Origin: Oxalobacteraceae bacterium UBA6018
Lineage (GTDB): Bacteria; Pseudomonadota; Gammaproteobacteria; Burkholderiales; Burkholderiaceae_D
DNA: 26,845 nucleotides
Direction: 5' to 3'
Assembly: GCA_002428015.1 (NCBI GenBank)
Contig: DIZW01000085.1
Span: 38,278 to 65,122 of the forward strand
Shown piece by piece: positions 1-6,603 of this stretch (position 1 is its first letter; every line of letters begins with the position of its first letter). The position numbers were made by a program, and so were the translations under genes. The notes below the pieces were generated by a model. It was not told where the DNA came from. It worked only from the letters and a program-made list of their open reading frames with translations, and did no database searches.

Positions 1-131
1 TTGACGTGGCCGGCCACGCGCGGCAGGAAGCGTTTGGTCGCCCAGCGGCCGTTCCCATCCATGATGATGGCAACGTGGCGCGGCACGGCGGCCACTTCCG
101 GTACTGCTGTCGTCGAACTTTTATAGATCAT
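1..131 (-). CDS. uppS: Undecaprenyl diphosphate synthase, 5' part only (runs off the window)
   Basis: UppS is the cis-prenyltransferase that condenses isopentenyl diphosphate onto farnesyl diphosphate to make the C55 lipid carrier for peptidoglycan and other envelope polymers. Only the first 43 codons lie in the window. They start at an ATG at 131-129 (Met-Ile-Tyr-Lys) and contain the family's N-terminal signature HVAIIMDGNGRWA (residues 18-30), which holds the catalytic Asp and the diphosphate-binding segment. The gene lies downstream of frr on the same strand, the usual order in beta- and gammaproteobacteria. The rest lies beyond base 1, so completeness cannot be judged. Upstream bases show only a weak GGA-type ribosome-binding site. 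Confidence 0.93.
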   Translation of the reverse strand, partial: MIYKSSTTAVPEVAAVPRHVAIIMDGNGRWATKRFLPRVAGHV

Positions 132-367
132 AAATCCAGACTAAATAAACCGTCTTCGGCGCGCGGGCCGGATTGCCGGCCCGCCCTGGCCGCGGCCGGA
201 ACGCATTGCGTGCACTGCATGGAACGGCCGGCAATGCGACATCGGGCGGCCATCGTTCCAGCCTGGCCGCCCGGCGCTTGCCGTCCCCGGCGCCGCGCGC
301 CACGGGCATAGCCGGCCCAGGCACGATGGCGCGCGCCAGGCCGGTCCCGCGCGGCCAATCCGGTATT
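132..367. other. frr-uppS intergenic region with a G+C-rich hairpin
   Basis: No convincing gene lies in these 236 bases; the frames that stay open are Arg/Pro/Ala-rich and typical of noncoding G+C-rich DNA. A perfect 9-bp inverted repeat (GCGGGCCGG, 4-base loop, CCGGCCCGC) lies at 163-184, about 32 bases before the uppS start. No T-run follows it in the uppS direction, so it is not a standard intrinsic terminator. It could be a structured leader element or an RNA-processing site. Confidence 0.5.
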
Positions 368-928
368 CTAAACCGTCAGCACTTCTTTCTCTTTTTCGGC
401 CACCAGCTTGTCCACGTCGATGACGCACTTGTCGGTCAGCTTCTGGATTTCGTCGGAGGCGCGGCGCTCGTCGTCCTCGGAGCAGGCCTTGTCCTTGACC
501 ATCTTCTTGAGCGCCTCGTTGGCGTCGCGGCGGATGTTGCGGATCGCGATCTTGGCGTCTTCGGCCTCGCTCTTGACCAGCTTGACCATCTCCTTGCGGC
601 GCTCCTCGGTCAGCGGCGGGGTCGGCACGCGGATGATGTCGCCCATCGACGAGGGGTTCAGGCCCAGGTCGGCGTCGCGGATGGCCTTCTCGACCGCGTT
701 GAGCATCTTCTTCTCGTACGGCTGCACGCCGATGGTGCGCGCGTCGATCAGGGTCACGTTGGCGACCTGGGTCAGCGCGGTCGGGCTGCCGTAGTAGTCG
801 ACCGTGACGTGATCCAGGATGCCGGTGTGGGCGCGGCCCGTGCGGACCTTGGCCAGGTCGGCCCTCAAGGTCTCGATCGATTTGCTCATGCGCTCTTGCG
901 CGCTCTTCTTGACGTCAGCGATTGTCAT
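368..928 (-). CDS. frr: Ribosome recycling factor
   Basis: RRF works with EF-G in the cytoplasm to split the post-termination ribosome after release of the finished protein. The 186-residue product matches the usual length of about 185. It has the family's pattern: an N-terminal helix with the KVRTGRAH segment (about residues 27-34), the domain II region around VDYYGSPTAL, the VQPYEKK segment, and a long charged C-terminal helical stretch ending LVAEKEKEVLTV. The ATG at 928-926 is preceded by AGGAG with a 6-base spacer, which fixes the start. Only 32 bases separate it from the pyrH stop upstream, so co-transcription with pyrH is likely. Confidence 0.97.
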   Translation of the reverse strand: MTIADVKKSAQERMSKSIETLRADLAKVRTGRAHTGILDHVTVDYYGSPTALTQVANVTLIDARTIGVQPYEKKMLNAVEKAIRDADLGLNPSSMGDIIRVPTPPLTEERRKEMVKLVKSEAEDAKIAIRNIRRDANEALKKMVKDKACSEDDERRASDEIQKLTDKCVIDVDKLVAEKEKEVLTV

Positions 929-960
929 GCTGCTCTCCTAGCGGATGTTGCGGTAGTTAA

Positions 961-1677
961 TTAAACGTGCACCAGTGTACCCTCGTCTTCACCCAGGATC
1001 ACGCGCATGAGCGCACCGGGCTTGACGATGGAGAACACCTTGATCGGCAGTTTCTGGTCGCGGCACAGCGCGAACGCGGTCGCGTCCATCACCTGCAGGT
1101 GCTTGGCGATGGCTTCGTCGAAGGTGATCGACTCGTAACGGGTGGCGTGCGGGTCCTTCTTCGGATCGGCCGTGTACACGCCGTCGACCTTGGTGGCCTT
1201 GAGCACGATCTCGGCGCTGATCTCGGAGCCGCGCAGCGCGGCCGCGGTGTCGGTGGTGAAGAAGGGGTTGCCGGTGCCGGCGGCGAACACGACGACCTTG
1301 CCCTCTTCCAGGTATTGCAGCGCCTTGGGGCGCACGTAGGGCTCGACCACCTGCTCGATGGCGATGGCGGACATCACGCGCGCGGTGATGCCGACATGGC
1401 GCATGGCGTCGGCCAGGGCCAGCGCGTTCATCACCGTGGCCAGCATGCCCATGTAGTCGGCGGTGGCGCGGTCCATGCCCTGGGCGCCGGGGGCCACGCC
1501 GCGGAAGATGTTGCCGCCGCCGATGACGACAGCCAGTTCCACGCCCAGCTTGGCGACGTCGGCCACGTCGGCGACCATGCGCTCGATCGTGCCGCGGTTG
1601 ATGCCGTACGGATCATCGCCCATCAGCGCCTCGCCAGACAATTTCAGAAGGACGCGTTTGTAGGCTGGTTTCGACAT
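961..1677 (-). CDS. pyrH: Uridylate (UMP) kinase
   Basis: PyrH phosphorylates UMP to UDP in pyrimidine nucleotide synthesis and belongs to the amino-acid-kinase fold, unlike eukaryotic UMP kinases. The product begins MSKPAYKRVLLKLSGEAL, with the nucleotide-binding KLSGEA segment near residue 13 and the VIGGGNIFRG loop that follows it in this family. At 238 residues it has the usual size. The frame is open 27 codons further upstream, but I chose the ATG at 1677-1675 because GGAG lies 6 bases before it and homologues start here. It lies between tsf and frr. A terminator separates it from tsf, so it probably also has its own promoter; I could not pick one out. Confidence 0.97.
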   Translation of the reverse strand: MSKPAYKRVLLKLSGEALMGDDPYGINRGTIERMVADVADVAKLGVELAVVIGGGNIFRGVAPGAQGMDRATADYMGMLATVMNALALADAMRHVGITARVMSAIAIEQVVEPYVRPKALQYLEEGKVVVFAAGTGNPFFTTDTAAALRGSEISAEIVLKATKVDGVYTADPKKDPHATRYESITFDEAIAKHLQVMDATAFALCRDQKLPIKVFSIVKPGALMRVILGEDEGTLVHV

Positions 1678-1757
1678 GAGGGGCTCCAAAAAATAACGGT
1701 TGGTATTCGGTAACACGGTGCTGCGGTGTGCGGCGGCGCGCGGGCGCCATCCGCACA

Positions 1758-1783
1758 TTAAAAAAACGGGCCTTGCGGCCCGC
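1758..1783 (-). terminator. Rho-independent terminator after tsf
   Basis: On the minus strand a 6-bp G+C stem (CGGGCC, loop GCAA, GGCCCG; 1782-1767) is followed directly by seven T residues (1766-1760). It begins 9 bases past the tsf stop codon. This is a classic intrinsic terminator that should end or reduce rpsB-tsf transcription before pyrH. Confidence 0.85.
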
Positions 1784-1791
1784 TTTCCAAC

Positions 1792-2700
1792 TTACTGCTT
1801 CGAGGCAGCCATCTGCGCTGCAACTTCTGCGGCGAAGTCGTCTTGCTTCTTTTCAATGCCTTCACCGACCACATACATCGTGAACGCTTTCACGCTCGTG
1901 TTGGCGGCCTTGAGCATCTGCTCGATCGACTGCTTGTCGTTCTTGACGAAGGCCTGGTTCAGCAGCGACACTTCTTTCAGGTACTTCTGGACCGAGCCTT
2001 CGAGGCGCTTGGCCAGGATCTCCGGCGACTGGGCCGGCTTGCCTTCGGCGGCGGCCTTGTCGGCGTCTTCCTGGGCTTTCAGGGCGGCGACCGAACGCTC
2101 TTTCTCGATCAGCTCGGCTGGAACCTGGTCCGACGACAGCGCCACCGGCTTCATTGCGGCGATGTGCATGGCGACATCCTTGCCGACCTGCTCGTCCGCG
2201 CCTTCGTAGTCGACCATCACGCCGATACGGGTGCCGTGCAGGTAGGAAGCGAGCTTGCCGGTGGTCTCGAAACGCTGGAAGCGGCGGATCGACATGTTCT
2301 CGCCGATCTTGCCGATCAGGGCAGCGCGCACTTCGTCCAGGGTCTTGCCGTCCAGCGGCAGGGCCAGCAGGGCCGCCACGTCGGCCGGGTTGTTCTCGGC
2401 CACCAGGCGGGCGGCGTTGTTGGCCAGGGCCAGGAAGTCGTCGTTCTTGGCGACGAAGTCGGTTTCGCTGTTAATTTCCACCAGCGCGCCCACGTTGCCG
2501 GAGATGTAAGCGGCCACCACGCCTTCGGCGGTGATGCGCGACGATGCCTTCGACGCCTTGCCGCCCAGCTTGACGCGCAGGATCTCTTCCGCGCGCGCCA
2601 TGTCGCCTTCGGCCTCGGTCAGCGCTTTCTTGCATTCCATCATCGGTGCGTCGGTCTTGCCGCGCAGTTCACCTACCATCGCTGCTGTAATCGCTGCCAT
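1792..2700 (-). CDS. tsf: Translation elongation factor Ts
   Basis: EF-Ts is the guanine-nucleotide exchange factor that recycles EF-Tu from its GDP to its GTP form. The 302-residue product is slightly longer than the E. coli protein. It opens with the UBA-like N-terminal domain (MAAITAAMVGELRGKT, then MECKKAL) and carries the core EF-Tu contact motif ETDFVAKND at about residues 79-87. The C-terminal part contains the LLNQAFVKND segment and ends in a helical tail. The ATG at 2700-2698 follows AGGAG. It lies downstream of rpsB, its usual partner, but a strong hairpin stands between them, so tsf may be expressed below rpsB. Confidence 0.97.
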   Translation of the reverse strand: MAAITAAMVGELRGKTDAPMMECKKALTEAEGDMARAEEILRVKLGGKASKASSRITAEGVVAAYISGNVGALVEINSETDFVAKNDDFLALANNAARLVAENNPADVAALLALPLDGKTLDEVRAALIGKIGENMSIRRFQRFETTGKLASYLHGTRIGVMVDYEGADEQVGKDVAMHIAAMKPVALSSDQVPAELIEKERSVAALKAQEDADKAAAEGKPAQSPEILAKRLEGSVQKYLKEVSLLNQAFVKNDKQSIEQMLKAANTSVKAFTMYVVGEGIEKKQDDFAAEVAAQMAASKQ

Positions 2701-2755
2701 GTGTTTCTCCTAAGCTTTTGAACGTATCTAAACGTATTAATAAGGTATTCGGTTT

Positions 2756-2788
2756 AAAAAAAAGGGGAGCAGACGCCACCCCTTTTTT
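2756..2788 (-). terminator. Hairpin terminator between rpsB and tsf, symmetric in both directions
   Basis: A perfect 10-bp stem of A6G4 (2758-2767) and C4T6 (2779-2788) encloses an 11-base loop. Read on the minus strand it is GGGG, loop, CCCC followed by eight T residues (2763-2756), 36 bases past the rpsB stop. On the plus strand it also ends in a T-run, so the element could act both ways. It probably attenuates rpsB transcripts before tsf rather than stopping all of them, because I see no clear separate tsf promoter. Confidence 0.8.
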
Positions 2789-2823
2789 CTTCATGCCGGG
2801 GCAGCGCGTGGCTGCCGGCGAAT

Positions 2824-3573
2824 TTACGCCTGCTCGGACACTTCGACGAAGTCGTCGCCCGACGCCTTGACCATTTCGACGATGTCGTTGGTGGCGTTGG
2901 CACGGCCTTCCAGGATCGCGTCAGCGACACCGCGGGCGTACAGGGTGATCGCCTTGGACGAGTCGTCGTTGCCTGGAATCACGTGGGTCACGCCTTCTGG
3001 CGAGTGGTTGGTGTCGACCACGCCGATGACGGGGATGCCCAGCTTGCCGGCTTCGGTGATGGCGCCCTTGTGGTAGCCGACGTCGACGACGAAGATCGCG
3101 TCAGGCACGCCGCCCATGTCCTTGATGCCGCCGATGGCCTTCTGCAGCTTGACCATTTCGCGCTGGAACATCAGGCCTTCTTTTTTCGACAGCTTCTCGA
3201 CCGAACCGTCTTCGACCTGGGCTTCCATGTCCTTCAGGCGCTTGATCGAGGTCTTGATGGTCTTGAAGTTGGTCAGCATGCCGCCCAGCCAGCGCTGGTC
3301 GACGTAAGGCACGCCCGCGCGCTGTGCTTCAGCGGCGATGATGTCGCGCGCCTGGCGCTTGGTGCCGACCATCAGGATGGTGCCGCGGTTGGCAGCGACT
3401 TGCTTGATGGTTTTCATCGCTTCTTGATACATACCCATCGTCTTTTCCAAGTTGATGATATGGATCTTGTTGCGGTGACCGAAGATGAACGGCGCCATCT
3501 TAGGATTCCAAAAACGGGTTTGGTGGCCAAAGTGGACACCGGCTTCCAGCATTTCACGCATCGTAACGGACAT
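2824..3573 (-). CDS. rpsB: 30S ribosomal protein S2
   Basis: S2 is a late-assembling protein of the small subunit, needed for S1 docking. The product is 249 residues, starting MSVTMREMLEAGVHFGHQ, the strongly conserved S2 opening, followed by RFWNPKMAPFIFG and KIHIINLEKT. Later conserved segments include VGTKRQAR, YVDQRWLGGMLTNF and IPVIGVVDTNHSPEGV. The frame stays open 14 codons upstream, but the ATG at 3573-3571 has GGAG six bases before it and matches homologues. rpsB has a good promoter (3705-3733) and a leader of about 125 bases with a stable hairpin, consistent with the autoregulation by S2 known for this operon in gammaproteobacteria. Confidence 0.98.
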   Translation of the reverse strand: MSVTMREMLEAGVHFGHQTRFWNPKMAPFIFGHRNKIHIINLEKTMGMYQEAMKTIKQVAANRGTILMVGTKRQARDIIAAEAQRAGVPYVDQRWLGGMLTNFKTIKTSIKRLKDMEAQVEDGSVEKLSKKEGLMFQREMVKLQKAIGGIKDMGGVPDAIFVVDVGYHKGAITEAGKLGIPVIGVVDTNHSPEGVTHVIPGNDDSSKAITLYARGVADAILEGRANATNDIVEMVKASGDDFVEVSEQA

Positions 3574-3596
3574 GTAAATCTCCAGGGTTGGGTCTG

Positions 3597-3640
3597 GAAT
3601 CCGGTCAGTTACCATTCAGGCACCCTTTGCGACCGGACTC
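3597..3640 (-). promoter_or_regulatory. Leader hairpin of rpsB, candidate S2 autoregulatory element
   Basis: On the minus strand GAGTCCGGTC (3640-3631) can pair over all ten positions with GACCGGATTC (3606-3597), with one G-U pair. The 24-base loop contains GGGTGCC. The hairpin ends 13 bases before the rpsB Shine-Dalgarno sequence (3583-3580). S2-mediated translational control of rpsB-tsf is established in gammaproteobacteria; assigning that role here is inference from position and structure. Confidence 0.5.
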
Positions 3641-3704
3641 GCGATTTAAAAAAAGATTGAATTTCTTTGACAACATTGCCTAAACCAGATTCAAGCAACC
3701 CGAG

Positions 3705-3733
3705 ATTCTAACCGGATTTGGTCGAATGTTCAA
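3705..3733 (-). promoter_or_regulatory. Sigma-70 promoter of rpsB
   Basis: On the minus strand TTGAAC (3733-3728) and TAGAAT (3710-3705) are separated by exactly 17 bases. Each matches the consensus hexamer at four or five of six positions. Transcription would start near 3698, giving a leader of about 125 bases before the rpsB ATG. Confidence 0.75.
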
Positions 3734-4098
3734 GCCGGATCCGCCGTTGCCCGATGAGGAAACACCAAAAGGACCGTGCCGGCAGCGTCTCTTGATCTGC
3801 CGCACAGGCCGGAACAGACGCTTGCGCAAACTAGGCCCTGCCAACGAGCGCGACGGACAGGCCCGCCGCGCTGGCTGCCTGCAACATCCCGCGATAGATT
3901 CGAATTAAATAGTTCGGTGAATTTGTAACAGAAAGTGAAGATCCGTTTCGTTGTGTTTTTAGTGCAACAATGCGCCGCGGATACACGTTTTCACTCTACG
4001 GGGGTCTTCGCGCAGCATGCGAGGCGCATAGATATTTTCCATTGTGCAGAGCAGCATTTCGCCATGCGAATTCGATCATTGACGTGGGTTTTGCATAG
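3734..4098. other. A+T-richer intergenic stretch between rpsB and the kinase gene
   Basis: I see no supportable gene here. One open frame of 60 codons on the plus strand (3726-3908) overlaps the rpsB promoter and has no Shine-Dalgarno sequence or protein-like character. From about 3900 the base composition becomes clearly more A+T-rich than the flanking genes, as expected for upstream regulatory DNA or for the edge of an acquired segment. No IS end, att-like repeat or tRNA was recognised. Confidence 0.5.
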
Positions 4099-4127
4099 TT
4101 GACTCAGGGCAAAACATAGACTTTAAA
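4099..4127 (+). promoter_or_regulatory. Candidate promoter of the histidine kinase operon
   Basis: TTGACT (4099-4104, five of six to consensus) is followed after 17 bases by TTTAAA (4122-4127, four of six). A start near 4134 would give a leader of about 40 bases before the GTG at 4177. The -10 element is only fair. Confidence 0.45.
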
Positions 4128-4176
4128 TTATCAGTTACACTCCATTTCGTATATTTCTCGTCAATACGGAGCAAGC

Positions 4177-5910
4177 GTGAATCCTTTCAAATTCGCCTCC
4201 CTGGTCGATCCCTTCCTCCTTAAAGCGGCGCTGGCAGGCACACTTGTGGTCGCGCTCGCGTCGGCTTGCATGATACGCGTCGAGATTGATGCTGAGCGGC
4301 AAGATTTTGATATTGCGACGCACCATCAACTTGCGCATATTGACCGCGAACTTGGGCATCTCCTGCACGAGGTCGACCAAACCGTCAGCCTGACCACTGC
4401 AATGGGGCCGTTCACGCAAGCCCAGATCCTGACCCTGGAGCGCAAGCTGCTCCGTGATTTTCCTTTTCTCACCGGACTCGAATACCAGGGGGCGCACTCG
4501 CCCGGCAATGGCGCGCCGACGCCCTGGCTCACGCTGGCCGGCAGCGCGGCAGCCGTGCCGCCGCCGGGCTTGAGCGAGGCGATCGCGACGGCACGCGTGC
4601 GCAACGAACCGGCCGCCACCCCACTCAGGCCCGCTGACGGGGGCGCAAGCGGCTACGCCATGACCGTCGTCCTGCCCCACCCCTTCGCGCCAGCGGCCGA
4701 TAGCGTCGAGCCCCGTTCAGGTCCGGATGGATGGAGCAAGCTCACCATCGTGCCCGGCCCCTTGTTCGCGCGGGTCGTCGCCGCGACCCGGCCTGAGGAC
4801 GATGCCTTGTCCGTCGAGGTCCTAGCCGCCGCGCCCGCGCCCACCAGCGCGCCGCTGTATGCCTCGGCGGCGCCGCGCGCGCCGGCGCCGGTCGCTTGCT
4901 GGCCATCGTGCGCCCCCCAGCGCCACGCGCTCGCCCTCAGCTGGGCTGGCCAACCGTTCACGCTCGTCGTGCAGCGCCCGGCGCGCGGCATTTTCGCCCG
5001 CCACCTGATGTCCATGCTCCTGTTTGGCATCACCTTGCTGGCCGCGGTGGCGGCGATCCGGCACTTTCAGCACCATCGCCGCCAGGCCCGCAAGCACGAG
5101 GCGCTGGCGACCACGCGCACCGGTGAACTCTGGGCGCTGAACAATATCCTGCTGCGCGATATCGAGGAGCGGTCCAGGTCAAGCCAGGAACTTGCCCGCT
5201 CGCACGAGCAGGTGCGGCAACTGGCCGAACACAATGCGCGGGTCAAGGAAAACGAACGCAAGCGCATCGCGCGCGAAATCCACGATGACCTCGGCCAGAC
5301 GATGGCGGCGCTGAAAATGGACCTGAGCATGATGCTCGCGGACACGCCAGCCCAGGGCACGCGCGAACGGCTGCAAAGCGCCCTGACCCAGATCGACCAC
5401 ACCCTGACCAACATGCGCCTGATCATCAACGAGCTGAGGCCGCCCGTGCTCGACCTGGGGCTGGACGCCGCCATCGAATGGGAGGCGAGCAAATTCGCCC
5501 GGCGCACCGGCATCGCCTGCCAGATCGACGTCTCGCCGATCGATGCCTGCGTGAGCGACGAGATCGCCACTGCCCTATACCGAATCACCCAGGAATCATT
5601 GACCAACATCATGCGTCACGCCAACGCCACCGCGGTGATGGTCAAACTGGTCACCGAGCCAGGCTGGATCTTCCTGACCATCACCGACAACGGCGTGGGC
5701 CTGGAAAACGGTTGCCGGCGCAAGGAAAAATCATTCGGCCTGATCGGCATCGCCGAACGCGTGTACGCCCTGGGCGGCGCGTTCACCACCGACAGCACGG
5801 CGGCCACGGGGACCCGGCTGGCGATCGCCTTGCCGTGCCAGCTGGCCGATGACAGCGCGGCGCGGCGCGGCGCGGAAAACCCAAGCCCATTAAAACAAAT
5901 TACGGGATGA
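4177..5910 (+). CDS. Membrane sensor histidine kinase, NarL/HisKA_3 type, CHASE-like sensor
   Basis: This should be the sensor half of a two-component system. Its 577 residues show a first membrane helix (about 13-33), a periplasmic region (about 34-274) whose first third resembles CHASE ligand-binding domains, a second membrane helix (about 276-294), and a coiled-coil linker without an evident HAMP domain. A HisKA_3 dimerisation domain follows, with phospho-acceptor His369 in RIAREIHDDLGQ, then an ATPase domain with N box (QESLTNIMRHANA), DNGVGL and GLIGI. The GTG start at 4177 is supported by GGAG upstream. No response regulator is nearby, so the kinase is an orphan here. Two small paralogous genes follow 17 bases later and may be its partners. 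The ligand is unknown. The middle of the periplasmic region is Ala/Pro-rich. Confidence 0.92.
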   Translation: MNPFKFASLVDPFLLKAALAGTLVVALASACMIRVEIDAERQDFDIATHHQLAHIDRELGHLLHEVDQTVSLTTAMGPFTQAQILTLERKLLRDFPFLTGLEYQGAHSPGNGAPTPWLTLAGSAAAVPPPGLSEAIATARVRNEPAATPLRPADGGASGYAMTVVLPHPFAPAADSVEPRSGPDGWSKLTIVPGPLFARVVAATRPEDDALSVEVLAAAPAPTSAPLYASAAPRAPAPVACWPSCAPQRHALALSWAGQPFTLVVQRPARGIFARHLMSMLLFGITLLAAVAAIRHFQHHRRQARKHEALATTRTGELWALNNILLRDIEERSRSSQELARSHEQVRQLAEHNARVKENERKRIAREIHDDLGQTMAALKMDLSMMLADTPAQGTRERLQSALTQIDHTLTNMRLIINELRPPVLDLGLDAAIEWEASKFARRTGIACQIDVSPIDACVSDEIATALYRITQESLTNIMRHANATAVMVKLVTEPGWIFLTITDNGVGLENGCRRKEKSFGLIGIAERVYALGGAFTTDSTAATGTRLAIALPCQLADDSAARRGAENPSPLKQITG

Positions 5911-5927
5911 ATACGTGAGACCCTGCC

Positions 5928-6149
5928 ATGAACGCTAAAAAAAGAGAGACCGTTTTCGACCGCCGGCAAGACATGCATTTGTTCATGTCGATGAAGGTCG
6001 ACATCGCCGTGGCTTACCGGCGCAACCTGGGGATCGAAGCGGCCCGCGCCTTCCTGCAGGAGCAGGCGGTGCCGGCCACGGTCGCCCATCGCGTACTGAG
6101 CACGGAGGGGCAGTTGCGCGTCAGCGCCGCGCGCCCGGATAAGCAATGA
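5928..6149 (+). CDS. Small unknown protein A, paralogue of the next gene
   Basis: I do not recognise this 73-residue protein. It has no signal peptide or membrane segment and is probably cytoplasmic. After a basic start (MNAKKRE) it carries VFDRRQD, then a 40-residue block beginning VDIAVAYRRNLGIEAARAFL that predicts mainly helix. The same pattern (VF-acidic-RR-x-D, then VDxAxxY, G, A, L, P, R-x-L) recurs in the next gene without gaps over 40 residues, with 9 identities by my count and many conservative changes. It starts 17 bases after the kinase stop and overlaps the next start by ATGA, so all three are likely one transcript. The Shine-Dalgarno site is weak (GAGA). An A7 run lies in codons 4-6. 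Confidence 0.7.
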   Translation: MNAKKRETVFDRRQDMHLFMSMKVDIAVAYRRNLGIEAARAFLQEQAVPATVAHRVLSTEGQLRVSAARPDKQ

Positions 6150-6433
6150 GCCAGCGCGCACCGGACGCGCCAAAGCCGGGCCGGCAGCGGGGCGACACTT
6201 CACGACCGCAAGCAATGGAGAACAAGGTGGGGAAGCGCACGTGGACCCGGTCCGTGTTTGAGCGGCGTACAGACAACACCACGTCGGACCTGGTCGACGT
6301 GGCCCTGCTCTATTACGAGGTGTTCGGCCCGCGCGCCACCAAAAGCTACCTCGTGTACAGCCCGCTGCCGACGGCACTGTGCCAACGCATCTTGCACAAC
6401 AGCGCCACGTTTCGCTATCGGCCGGCATTTTAG
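6146..6433 (+). CDS. Small unknown protein B, paralogue of the preceding gene
   Basis: This 95-residue unknown protein begins at an ATG whose last bases overlap the stop of the preceding gene (ATGA), which suggests translational coupling. Residues 1-30 are polar and look disordered. An internal ATG at 6215 would give a 72-residue protein almost the size of protein A, so that start is possible. The conserved part runs from SVFERRTD through VDVALLYYEVFGPRATKSYL to RILHNSATFRY and aligns with protein A, with a two-residue gap before the VD position. No catalytic motif, metal site or membrane helix is visible. Its place after an orphan kinase hints at a signalling partner or adaptor, but this is inference. 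Confidence 0.68.
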   Translation: MSQRAPDAPKPGRQRGDTSRPQAMENKVGKRTWTRSVFERRTDNTTSDLVDVALLYYEVFGPRATKSYLVYSPLPTALCQRILHNSATFRYRPAF

Positions 6434-6449
6434 CCGTGCAGTGAACGCC

Positions 6450-6540
6450 GGCGCCCGCGCGCGCCGGAGCGCATCCCTGGCCTGCAAACCGTGAGAAACC
6501 GTGGAAACTGGCGCCCGCTAACGCCGGAGCGCGCATCCCT
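6450..6540. repeat. Imperfect direct repeat upstream of map
   Basis: Two copies of about 30 bases lie at 6450-6478 and 6510-6540. They share GGCGCCCGC, then CGCCGGAGCGC and ATCCCT; the second has TAA for GCG in the middle and two extra bases before ATCCCT. The second copy abuts the map -10 element. It could be a local duplication or paired binding sites. Confidence 0.6.
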
Positions 6541-6546
6541 TATAAT
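6541..6546 (+). promoter_or_regulatory. -10 element of the map promoter
   Basis: A perfect TATAAT lies 57 bases before the map ATG. At 17-base spacing the -35 position reads CTAACG (6518-6523), a poor match, so the promoter may depend on an activator or on the adjoining repeat. Transcription would start near 6553 with a leader of about 50 bases. Confidence 0.65.
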
Positions 6547-6603
6547 GGCGGCATACCGATCCGGCCCTCGCCGGCCACTGTTTTTTGCTGATTGCGATCT
6601 CCT

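Noticed and set aside
163..184. An intrinsic terminator between frr and uppS
   Set aside because: The stem is strong but no T-run follows on the minus strand, and uppS needs readthrough or its own promoter.
3726..3908. A 60-codon plus-strand open frame between rpsB and the kinase gene
   Set aside because: It overlaps the rpsB promoter, lacks a ribosome-binding site and shows no protein-like pattern.
3909..4176. An insertion sequence or integration end next to the kinase cassette
   Set aside because: Although more A+T-rich, the stretch has no transposase fragment, terminal inverted repeats, target duplication or tRNA end that I could find.
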